A stretch of 64,000 bases of DNA, taken from the NCBI GenBank assembly GCA_037176845.1, contig JAYKXP010000016.1:558001-622000 (forward strand), in the 5' to 3' direction. The notes below the pieces were generated by a model. The model was not told the DNA's origin, did not search any database, and worked only from the letters and a program-made list of their open reading frames with translations. The position numbers and the translations under genes are program-made. Shown one piece after another: positions 36,301-46,078 of this stretch. Origin of the DNA: Paramarasmius palmivorus. Its lineage: Eukaryota > Basidiomycota > Agaricomycetes > Agaricales > Marasmiaceae. The first letter of the stretch is position 1; the number at the start of each line of letters is the position of its first letter.

Positions 36301-36839
36301 CTGCTCCCTTTCAGGAACGCTGATATCCCATGATAGGATTTTGAAGAGGCTAAACGTCGTGAAATAGCGATGGATGCACCTAAAGAAGTTGATACAACCC
36401 TTCCTGGATGGGTAAGACCCGATAGTTTTCATGCAGTTTCTTTTGACAAATACTGTCACAGGGCTCATGGGGCGGTATTGGTACAAAGAAAGCACCCCCC
36501 AAACCGCATCTCATCAAGAAAGTGGCAGGTATAGACCCTAAAAGTCGAGCTGATTATGGCAAGGGGCATGTTATCGTATCAGAGAAGCGAGACAAGAAAG
36601 CTGCCAAATATCTTGTCAACGACTTGCCGTACCCGTACACGAGTAAGGCTCAATACGAACGTCGTATGGAACAGCCTTTGGGTCCAGAATGGAATACAAG
36701 GATTGGATTCCAGAAGGGTACATTGCCAAAGGTTGTTAAAAAGGTCGGTTATATTCTTTCTTGTCGCATACGGTGGCTTTGAACTCGATATTCTTTGCAG
36801 ATGGGGACCGTTATTGATCCTCTGGAAAAGCTGTTTTGA
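33384..36839 (+). CDS. UTP14: U3 snoRNP / SSU processome protein Utp14
   Basis: Long multi-exon gene (about 1,000 residues) for Utp14, which activates the Dhr1 helicase in 18S rRNA maturation. It starts MVRKAFVKGQSGSRKPKS. A very acidic region (33600-34200) is followed by the conserved core: LPQRAQERLDREAAYEQTKA, EVQKWSAAMKRIQEAEHLSF, NALSVEEVAERRKELRRMRE, KAKRVKKIKSKVYRRIKRKE and ARLKHETERARERATLRHKN with GKWAKNM. The C-terminal block is GWGSWGG-like sequence near 36430-36490, then HVIVSEKRDKKAAKYLVNDL, PYPYTSKAQYERRMEQPLG and a last short exon ending DPLEKLF at the TGA at 36837. All blocks are in family order. Preceded by the monooxygenase gene in tandem. Confidence 0.93.
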
Positions 36840-37300
36840 TGTTCGACGAGGTTAGGGTACGGTGGTTGCCATGGCGATCAGTGGGTTTCGTAGACGTCCA
36901 GTACTTTTTTCACATCTTTCGAGCCTCATATCCATACTATATTCTCTATGCTTTTGACATGATATATTGAGAGAGAAAGGCAAAGATTATGAGCTAGGGA
37001 ATCGACAACGGGTACAAGTAAGTAAGATTCAGAAGGGGTTGCAGATAGATGGTCCGTGCGCAGAGACAGCTCGGTCACATGGTCAAAAAACAGTACGGCA
37101 TCATGACGCGCCCTCATATTGGCGCAAGGTTCGCACGGTTGGTTCTTTGGCCTAGTTCAACTTTTTCCCCGACGACCTCTTCGTTCTCAAGCTCGCATTC
37201 CCCCCAGCCTTCCTAGGCTCTCCCCTTTTACGCAGGCCTTACGCCCTCACGCATACGACGCAACAACGCTCATTCAGAAACCAAAAAAAATCAAGTCGAA
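36840..37300. other. Intergenic region upstream of the seven-helix membrane protein gene
   Basis: 461 bp with a pyrimidine-rich stretch in its last 150 bp, as is common in fungal promoters. No gene seen. Confidence 0.5.
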
Positions 37301-40300
37301 ATGATTCCTCTGATTCCAACCCTCGCTCTTGCTTTTTTCTCGTTCATATGTTCTGCTTTTGTCATTTTCCGAATTGTTGTACCTATACTCCCTCCTCATC
37401 CTCTCAGTCGTCGGGTTGCACCTGTGAGTAGTAAAGTATTCGAAACTTGTGCTAGAGCTGACTCTGTTTTTTTTCTAGTCAGAGTTTGGTCTCCCAAACT
37501 TTCGTTCTCTTTCTCCAGCGGACAAGGGGTGCGTCGTGGTTTTCATTAGTCTTGACATTATAATAACATCTTTCATAGTCACTTATGGCTTGCGTCCCTT
37601 GATCTTTTGGCACTAGCAGTCTTCGTTTGGCAAGCCATCAGCGAAGCAACCGGCGGCCCAACAGACTATGGCAATGCACAAGATCCTCTTGCATCAGTTC
37701 GACTCTGGTTTGCTCTCACTCTGAGGCAGACTTGTTTGTGCATCATCGCCAGCATCACCCTGCTTCATGTTCGTCTCGCACGTTCAGTCTCCTTTGGAGC
37801 AAAGCACTGGATGGTTTGGGGCCCCACGGTCGTCTTTGTCGTCACCTCAACAGCGTTGGCAGGCGTTTTGACTGCTGCAGACATGACCTCTCTGTTCATT
37901 GGTCTCATGTCGTACTCCACATTCATCGGGGTTTGCACCAGTGTTGCATTCGGTTGCCTGATTGGAACCCTGCTCAACATCAAACGTAACTTGGCCACCG
38001 TGGACGATGAGTTTGATTCGTGGCCACCTGCTTCCAGGATGGAGGAGAAGCCTCGCCCTTCTTTCACTACCGATGAGATTGACATGATGCGTGACGGAGC
38101 GTCTTGGATTACTTCGAATGCTAGCTCCCGTCGCGATTCCGTATCCGCTTGGTCCTTCTCAACCCACCACACTCATGCACAGTCTCATCACGGCCATGGG
38201 CGACCTCAGAATGCTTCTCATCCTTCTATCCCCGGCAAATCGTCATATTGGTTTGGACCCGCCTCCCAAGAACAGTTTGTTCCCCCCGTTCCTCCTCTGC
38301 CCTCGCCATACGGACCTGTGTCCCCAACTTCTGCCAGTCTCGCGGAGGCTGATCCGTTCCGCCGCACACCTAGTCCATTGCCTGGACCTGAGCACCCTCG
38401 TCAGCGTTTTGGTTCTCAGACTTCGTGGCTGACCTCGAGTGCTGGTTCCCATGGTACCATATCAGCATGGTCATTCCCAGCATCGTCTCACCATGAGGGC
38501 TCCATTCGTAACGCCAGCTCTCCAAACCTTCAAACTGAGCTGCTGCCATCGACTGCAGTTTCTCGTCCGAGCACACCTGCAATGGCGAATGCTCAAGTCC
38601 TAGGAGGCTATGGCTATACTCCAAGCAAGGACTCGGAGTCGGGAATCGCTGCCTTTGCCGCCCCTTCGGGCACGGCTCTTGACATCTCGATATACAGAGC
38701 AATTGGTTGGTTCATTACTATTTGGGTTCCACTTGTAAGCTTTGCGTCCTCTGAGCAGGTTTATTGAACTAATCATGATACACAGGGACTTGCTTATCCT
38801 TACATGATTTTTGTTTCACAGGACAATGCGGCTTCAACATTGATTTCAGTCTTACTCACCTTATCTGTCACGATTTCTTCACCCATTTTGGCACTTAACA
38901 TTGTTTGCCGCTCACCTCTCCCCATTCCTTATGGATTGTTTGACGTCCATGCTGACGTTCCTAGCAACCTCGTTCGTGGACCATCTCCCACCGGCACTGC
39001 TACCCTCAAAGGCTCTCATGAATACAAACGCAGCACTAGTACCAATGTGACTGTCGTTGAGGGCCGCCGCAGCGGTGATGTTTGGCTTTCCAAGGGCGAT
39101 GCTAAGGATGGACGAAGCAAAATGAGCAGAGCCATGAGCATGATGTCTCCTCTCCCCAAACTTTCTGTGCTTCCGCCTGAATGCGAACTCGAAGAGGCCG
39201 AGCTCACACCACCTCTTCCCCTTCAGAATGATACACCTTCACCTGTCAGCTGGCACAATCGTTCTCACTCTGAGACCAGTGCTCAGTTCGGTAGACTTCG
39301 TAAGGATTCGCAGGCCAGTTCCTTTGCATCCGCTGCCGACGACTCCCTTGCTTTCGCATCCCGTATCATGGTTGCGCAGAAACATTACTCTGCCCTTGCT
39401 CAGACTGTCCATGTTCCTGCTTCTCCTGAGAAGAGAGCATCGACCTCAGGTGTCCCTGACGAGAACGATGTGGAAGCAACCACTACCGGTGTTGCCACCT
39501 CTTCCTCAAGCTCCAGTCAACACATTCGTACCCGCTCCGTTTCTTCCATCAGCGGACCGAAAACCCCCACCACCGGTGACTCCTTCAACATCAGTCCTCC
39601 TCCTTCATTCCCACTTCCCCCAACGCCTCCCAATGTCCGTGCTGCTCGCCTTGCTAAACAACACAAGCGCAGCTTCTCTTCTGGCTCAGCCAGCGGTTTC
39701 TCATTCGGTGCTGTCGATGATATGAATGAAATCGATGCCCTTACCGCCGGTGTATTACCTCTTCTTGTTCCCGGTCTCAGTGTCGGCAAGAATATGAGAA
39801 TCAAGGACTCTCCTCCCGCCACATGGAGCCGTAGAGGCCGAGCGGATGGACCATCTGAGGGCAGGTCTTCACGCAGCAGGAGCAGGGATGCAGGCAAGGT
39901 TGACGGCAAGACGGCTAGGTTACTGAGAGCGCTCGAGGAGTTCGGTGAAGACTTCTCGTCTCCTGAAGTTCACTCTACTCCTGCACGGACCAAGGCCAAG
40001 GCCGAGCAAAGAAAGAGAAAGACCTCCGCTCATAAGCGCAACCACATGAGCTTGCCTAGGTATGGCATTTATCTATATCTACCTACGTTTATTGATCACT
40101 TTCACTTAGTCTTGGACTGGGCAAAGATGGAGTTCATTCCTTTGCTAATTGGGCCAACGACGTTGGCCGTGCCTTGGAAAACAGGCTTGGACAGTATACT
40201 GCTCTCCCTTCTAATATCGATGTTGCTCGAAGGAACACGGTTATTGGAGCTGAGATGCAGTCATCAGCAGCTCGCTTGGTCATTGAAGAGCCCTCTGCAT

Positions 40301-41184
40301 CCAAGTCTACAAGTCTCGGACGTGCCGTGTCAACCCGGTCGCTGGGTCTTCGTGCCGAGGTGCCCCATGGCGTAGACACTGCTCGTTCATCGGTCGTGTC
40401 TATCAATCGTGAAGTCATCCCACCTTCTGCCGCATCAACTGTCACCCTGTTCGACTTTGAAGCAGGAATGGAATTCGGACCGCAGGCAGAGAGTACCCCA
40501 CACAACAATGTTGCCGCCTACAAACGTTACACCGAAGAAGAGGTCCCTCCTTTGCCTACCGCCAACCAGATCAGAAACCCCGCACGCAACTCACGTCGTT
40601 CAAGTATTGTATATATCAAATCTGATGATAACGCTATTGTCACGCCTCCGAACACCAACACGGCACAACAGCCCACTACTACTTCTACCGCATCCTCTAT
40701 TGCCCAGTGGTCTGCCCGAGCGGTTCGACCCCTTATACCCAAATCCAGCAAACTTCAGCGCAAGATTTCCAAAGTTGAATCATCATCTGCGGTGCCAGCC
40801 GCCAAAGCAGATTCGCCAAGAGGTCTACGACCATTGTCTCTCCTCCAGGATCGCGACACCAACACTGGATACCACTCCAACGCAGGACACGTTGACGAGC
40901 AAACGGCAGTGAAGGGAAGCACGCGACCACTGATTCTCGGGAAGAAACAGAAATCGAGAGGAGGCGCAAGGCCAGGATCCGGCGTCTTCGACGAGAATGT
41001 TAATCCAGACCAACTTCCTCGTTCCAAGAACAAGGCTGCAAGTCTGAAGCCGTTGAAGCTTACTAGGTCAGAGACCAGTAAGATGCGCGGTGTCTTGAGG
41101 CAAACAGAGGCGCTGCCTGATGTTGTCGTGAGGCCACCCTCAACCACGGATCACCAAGTTTACGCCTATACTTTCCGCGACTAA
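37301..41184 (+). CDS. Seven-helix membrane protein with long loop and long tail (1,225 aa), unknown function
   Basis: Five exons (37301-37423, 37479-37528, 37579-38734, 38786-40059, 40110-41184) sum to 1,226 codons in frame. Hydrophobic segments are roughly at residues 5-30, 60-80, 107-127, 137-158, 165-190, 428-450 and 458-480. A Ser/Pro/His-rich loop of about 230 residues separates helices 5 and 6, and a Ser/Thr-rich tail of about 745 residues follows helix 7. The tail carries a conserved-looking block, LGLGKDGVHSFANWANDVGR, then ALENRLGQYTALPSNIDVAR. The order of helices with the big loop between 5 and 6 resembles G-protein-coupled receptors, but I see no sequence motif of a known receptor class. 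Likely plasma or internal membrane; role unknown. Confidence 0.82.
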
Positions 41185-41717
41185 ACGCAGAAGTGGTTAA
41201 ATGTTTTCAGGCATCACACAAATATCGTTATCGAACACTTCAAGTCTATATGCTGTTTTCATTTGCATCGTGTTTTCACCCCTGCTTTCTTTTGTTCATC
41301 TTGCTATCATCATCTCGCTTTCGCATTTGCTTTCATCGAACATCTATTATCGTTTATTTATGCAATGACGATGTATCGCTACGCTCGCTATGACACGCTG
41401 TCGTATCTGTTTTCCACCCGTAGCACTTGTTGCTTTTCTTGCTTTCGGATGCTCTCGATGAACTTCCCTAGATATCTGCTCTGCCTACATATGCTCATAC
41501 GTACTGCTCACTGAAACTGTAAGTACAATATGCTTTCCTTTCTGCAAAAATGCTTTCAACTTAGCAACGTCGATTGATTCCAAAGCTTTCATGTTCTCAG
41601 TGAAAATAACGAACAAGTACGGACGGTTTAGTTCAAAATTAGTTATTATGTACTATAAAACAGTAACGGGAGGCGTTGTACAGACATTAACCATTAACCC
41701 AGGAAGAGACCGACCAC
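41185..41717. other. Convergent intergenic region
   Basis: 533 bp between two opposing stop codons, rich in T and C on the plus strand for the first 250 bp. It looks like 3' untranslated sequence from both sides. No gene seen. Confidence 0.5.
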
Positions 41718-42636
41718 TCAGTATGCGATGCTTACGCAGTGGCCGCGGTACTGATCCCAGTTGTTCAATAGAGTATCAACGATAAAGTAGGCCACGTCTT
41801 TGCGAGATATTGTCCATGCCCCCGAAAGGTCACCAGTGGCGACCCGATATCCTGGTTTCCCCTTTGTTTCTGCTGTACAGTCTCCGTCTGTAAACAACGC
41901 TCCCCTGACAATCAGCACGTCCTTCAAAGAACCTGGTTCGGGTAAACCATTCTTCTCTTTCCAATCGGGACCCAAGACATCAATGCTTGCGGCTTCGTCT
42001 TCTTCCCAAGGCATTCCACCGCAATGATGCAGCACCCGCTCGACACCAATCTTGTCCTTGAAAGGTACGTGAAGAAGGTAGGAGCAGAACAGTCTGACTG
42101 GGAGAGGGAGTGCTTTCTTGGCGGAGCGCGTGAGCCCTATAGGAGTAACCGCAATGACTTTGGGAGAGGGGGACTGCTTCGGCATCGTGCAGAGCGCGTT
42201 GAGCATACTTTGCGCGACGAGGTTGTAGGGATCTATGTAAAATCCTTTGCGGAAACTGAAATTTGGCGCACCACCTAATATATCAATTGAGTATCAGCCG
42301 AAACAAGAGTCAGCTATCAGCAGGACTCACCGACAGTAAAGAGTAGAAGATCAACTGGTCCATGTTTCGCAGCCTCCTCCCATCCGCGTTGTACGTCAGA
42401 CTGCACGAGCGCGTCGCCTTTTACAAGATGGACCTTTCCCGAGGCGATGTACTTCTTGATTACTTCGTCTTCGTCGAATACAGCAGAATTCCTGAGGAGG
42501 AATGTGACGGTACACCCGGCATCTAGAGTGCGAGATGAGCATATCTACACCTAATAGACAGGGAATGCTCACCCAATAAACGAACAGAGGAGTAGTACCC
42601 AATGTTGCGGGCAGCGCCGATAGCAAAAATATTCAT
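41718..42636 (-). CDS. NAD(P)-binding Rossmann-fold protein (SDR/NmrA-like)
   Basis: Three exons give about 270 residues. The start at 42636, MNIFAIGAARNIGYYSSVRL, carries a glycine-rich nucleotide-binding loop (GAARNIG) and is joined to LDAGCTVTFLLRN across a short intron, which is the betaalphabeta start of an atypical short-chain dehydrogenase or NmrA-like protein. Further features are VHLVKGDALVQSDVQRGW, PVDLLLFTVGG, KVIAVTPIGLTRSAKKALPL and, near the end, SGAWTISRKDVAYFIVDTLL. No catalytic Tyr-x3-Lys is evident, so a binding or regulatory role, or an unusual reductase, is possible. The stop is the TGA at 41718-41720. Confidence 0.78.
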
Positions 42637-43438
42637 GGACGAGATTATTGTTTCTTTCCTCAAATTGTGTAGGCTTTTATACGGGAGGATTGTGCCTTAC
42701 GCCGGTAGCCGCGTCAACGCAACGGCCAGGATAGCCCATCATATCGGAGAATTTCAATAGCCAGAGCTATGATTGATCAAAATCTAGTGCCGGGCGTCGT
42801 TGAATCTTCTGCATTACCGGCAATGCCGCCATGTAGGATATACTTGGTGTAGAGCAACTGTGCTGCACTGCGGACACTGGAGTGTTGATAAGTGCTATGA
42901 GCTACGGACGATAGGGCATTTTGCTTTCTGGAGTTGATACGTTGACCTTGAGTGTTGGCCACGTCCCCATCCCGTATAGATATCCACGTAGACGCCACGA
43001 CTGTCCGACCGCGCCTTGTTCAGGTTGTTGGTGGTTGATGGCAAAGTTAAGTGTGTGCGTGTGCGTGGCCGTGAGAAACATCACGTATTCCAGAGTGATC
43101 GGTACTATGTATCATTGCATGCTTCGCCCACAGAACTTGCAATCATTATTTTTCTCTTCAAGCTGTGGTGGAAAGGCTCAAACAGAAAAAATGTAAATGG
43201 GTATAATATCTGTGACTCTGCCATTGCTGAGTGTACTACTCAAAACTGGATGTGTGGAATGCTATAAGGGTCGCTTCACGAATCACTGATGCTTCCCTAG
43301 TGGGACCCGGTTGTATTTACGGTGTTGTGTATCTATCTATCTGATGCGCCGCTACCATGGAGTCTGGACCTGCCAATAGTGTTCATGCCTATATAGAACT
43401 TGTATATCCTGAAAAATCATAAAATCATCTCTGATACA

Positions 43439-43457
43439 CTGGCCTCTTTGAGGCCAG
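43439..43457. repeat. Perfect inverted repeat, 8 bp stem and 3 nt loop
   Basis: CTGGCCTC-TTT-GAGGCCAG. A stable small hairpin with no run of T after it, so it is not a typical terminator. Confidence 0.75.
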
Positions 43458-43761
43458 GGTAAGGGGTCTCAATTCTTATTGGTAGTCTTGAAAATTCCCA
43501 AGAAGTTCCTGAGTCCTGACCCCTCACTACCATCATGTCCACGATAGTCAGCTTGTGTCTGATTCACACATTCAACGTAAATTGGAAGCTTCGCTAAAGG
43601 ACATTGTTGTGTATGGTCACAAGCTTATTGGCTGCTATTCCTTTAAGCGATAACACGTTTTTGGATACATACATTATAGGTGGGAGAAAGAAGATCTATC
43701 TTCATCATCTAACACTTCATTGACATTGTGACACTTTACGTATAGTAATGTTCTAATCTCG

Positions 43762-43779
43762 GGAGCTTGTAGAAGCTCC
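43762..43779. repeat. Perfect inverted repeat, 7 bp stem and 4 nt loop
   Basis: GGAGCTT-GTAG-AAGCTCC, 300 bp from the previous hairpin in the same gene-poor interval. Confidence 0.7.
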
Positions 43780-44203
43780 AAGGCCCTGAACATTTGAACC
43801 CTGGCAGGACCCGAGTCCTAAGCTCTAACAGCAAACTTCAAGAGTTAAACAGTACGTGAAATTGTGTATCCATGATCCACATGGTGGTCTCAGAGTGATC
43901 TCAGAGACTAAATACATTGTGAGCCATACATTTTAAAGGTGAGAAGTCAAAGGGATGCAGCAGGTGGATGTACAAAGAGATAGAAGACACAGTGGCTACC
44001 ATCATCGCCATCATCTGAATTATAACAGCAGTCCAAAAAATTTTCTCTGCACACATTACCAATTGATAATTTTTTACTAGCCAAAAGGGCACGTTTTGTT
44101 GATCGCCGCCACCGTCTAGATGCACGAGGGCCCGACCCAATATAAGAAGACTGTCTATACCCAATCTATACCCCAGTTACCCAGCACGCAACTCGCCCAC
44201 CGA

Positions 44204-44547
44204 ATGCCTGCCATTCGAGTCGTGAGACGTTCTTTCAACCTGCAGTTCCACCCGTACCGGTGGCCACCACCACCACCAGCCATCCCGAGACCTCGCACCT
44301 GCAGAAAGAGACAGGCCTTGGCCATTGACACTACCGGAACCGTTGCCACTCCTGTGCATGCGACCAGGGTGCGTATTCCTACTACGTGCCATTATCTTTT
44401 CCTGACTCTTGTATTGTATAATAGAAACAAAAACGAAGGGCACCTCGCTACTACCGCCGCGGCACTAAGAGGAACTGCCTCTTGCTCTTGCTGCTTATTG
44501 TAATCGTGGCGAGAATAGCTGTCAATCTGTCTGCGGCGCAGAAGTAG
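44204..44547 (+). CDS. Small basic protein with C-terminal membrane helix (95 aa), tentative
   Basis: Two exons (44204-44368 and 44425-44547) with a canonical 56 nt intron (GTGCGT donor, CCTGAC branch site, AATAG acceptor). The frame closes at 95 residues. The first exon is Arg/Pro-rich (RRSFNLQFHPYRWPPPPPAI). The second starts with a basic block KQKRRAPRYYRRGTKRN, followed by CLLLLLLIVIVARIAVNL and an 8-residue end. This is the layout of a tail-anchored or single-pass protein. A TATA-like AATATAAG lies about 65 bp upstream. An in-frame ATG at 44120 is an alternative start. No family is recognised. The opposite strand is also partly open here, which lowers confidence. Confidence 0.5.
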
Positions 44548-44590
44548 TTCCAGTCTGTCCTTTCCAAGATGCCTTGACAAAATACCCGAC

Positions 44591-45323
44591 TCACGACTTA
44601 CCTAGTATCGCGACTTTGTCGACGGCGTCATGGGTATGTGAGAGGACAGGTTGTTCCGTGCCGAGGTTATACTCTTCTTGAATGTTTAGTCCAGCATGGA
44701 CGCTAGCGTGTACAGATTTGAATATGGATCGGTCTCTTTAGTCTATATCCTGTCGTGGAGAGGATTCACCAGACCCTGGTGACGAACCGGCGATCAGGAC
44801 ACCTTCGGAATGACTTGAATGTTGCCGCGGCTCTTTGAAGGTGGAAGGTACGAATCGAGACTTATGAGCAGATGTGAGCAATGACACGGACTGCGACGGC
44901 ACCATTGACTCACCCAAACTACGGTCAAGAGATGTAAACTCTACCCAATCAACACTGCCTGCAGTGACTGTCGAAAATGACTTATGGTATATGTATAAGG
45001 CTGTTTCGACGTTGGTCCACCAGATTAAAAGCTCTTTTCCTTGTAAAGCGTATGTGTGCCCTGCACCGGTTTAGAGAAGAAGCTGAATGCGATAAGCTAT
45101 CCTGACACTGGATATCGTCGCTTGAGTGCACAGCCGAGTACCAGAAAGCCATACTGACTAGTACATCCAGAATCCGTCTCATTCAAAGGTATCATTAATG
45201 TCTCCATCCTTCAACTCGTGATACTTGGTCGTAACCTGGATAAAAATCACTGTTCAGTGGGTTGAAACTTGCAACAGAAGCGATTCTGAACTCACCACCA
45301 CGGACGCGTGATATCACGTTCAT
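44591..45323 (-). CDS. Tentative five-exon gene of unknown function (167 aa)
   Basis: Exons 45323-45296, 45235-45225 (11 nt), 45157-45109, 45060-44788 and 44733-44591 are bounded by GT-AG introns of 48-67 nt, and the frame closes at 168 codons. The longest exon reads HTYALQGKELLIWWTNVETA, LYIYHKSFSTVTAGSVDWVE, then Ser-rich sequence. The last exon gives HAGLNIQEEYNLGTEQPVLS. An alternative ends at the TAA at 44738-44740 without the last intron. No domain is recognised. The model needs a micro-exon and a weak acceptor (AAAGAG), so it could be wrong in detail or be a decaying gene. Its stop lies 43 bp from the stop of the opposing 95-residue gene. Confidence 0.35.
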
Positions 45324-46078
45324 CGTTGTACTCTCATCCTCGAATTATCCAGAACCATAGTATGCGTAGAGAAAAGCGAGCGTGTGGCTCGAAAGCTGGG
45401 ATTTGGGTGCTGAACATTGCTGGAATCCTTTTGGCATGACTGTTGATGACAAGTTGAAGGAGCGGTGCCGCGCGTCGATCTTCGGTGTTCCCATCATCCC
45501 CCAGAGCAACCAAGTCTAAGTACGAGGAATCATTCTCATTCCCACATCTATATGTACAGCTACGAGAAATAATAGCAAACACGAGACGGCGACACCAACC
45601 ATGGGGCAAACGGTACAGTGAAATAAACAGACTAGTAAAAACACGAGTGGGATTGAGAATTGACAAATATCCCACTCACGGTGTACCAAAAGGCGGGACG
45701 CGGGGAATGTGAAAGCTACATACTGTACAATCCAAGGAAACTTGAACGAAAGCCTAAGCAGTCCAAGAAAATTTTGGCTATCATTAATAAAAGGTCCGAA
45801 CTAAATAGAAGAATAAGTCAAGAACGTGAAGGTATGAACGCGAATGGTATGGATTTGACAAAGTGAGGACACGGAACGAAGGTAAAAGAGCGACGAGCGA
45901 AGATAGTAGAAGGGACACTGGAGAAGGATGAGGGAGGAAGAAGTCACCATATGTACAACCGTCAAGTAAAGCCCGAAATGCCCCAATAGTATAGCACAAT
46001 GTAAAGTACAGAAAACAAGCGAGATGCGAAGATGCTCACGGGCTTTGAGGAAAGGATTCACGAGGTGCAACGTTCAGC
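45324..46078. other. Interval with possible coding remnant
   Basis: About 750 bp. A minus-strand stretch near 45335-45535 reads like coding sequence (ALGDDGNTEDRRAAPLLQLV), but I could not join it in frame to the exons downstream. The part near 45850-45960 is pyrimidine-rich on the minus strand, as in a promoter. It may be an upstream exon or the 5' end of the tentative gene at 44591-45323. Confidence 0.35.

Larger units (their letters stand above)
42637..44203. other. Gene-poor 1.57 kb interval
   Basis: No convincing exon on either strand. It is AT-richer than its surroundings and contains two short perfect hairpins, listed separately. It could be extended promoter DNA for the two flanking divergent genes, an unannotated noncoding RNA, or a decayed mobile element. 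I found no terminal repeats or transposase-like reading frame. Confidence 0.5.

Noticed and set aside
43740..43830. Possible tRNA-like sequence (TTTGAACC with nearby hairpin)
   Set aside because: No complete cloverleaf and no matching A and B boxes at the right spacing on either strand.
44177..44443. Minus-strand frame with a WWWWW run opposite the 95-residue gene
   Set aside because: A polytryptophan run is unnatural, and the plus strand has a strong intron (donor, branch site and acceptor) that the minus strand lacks.
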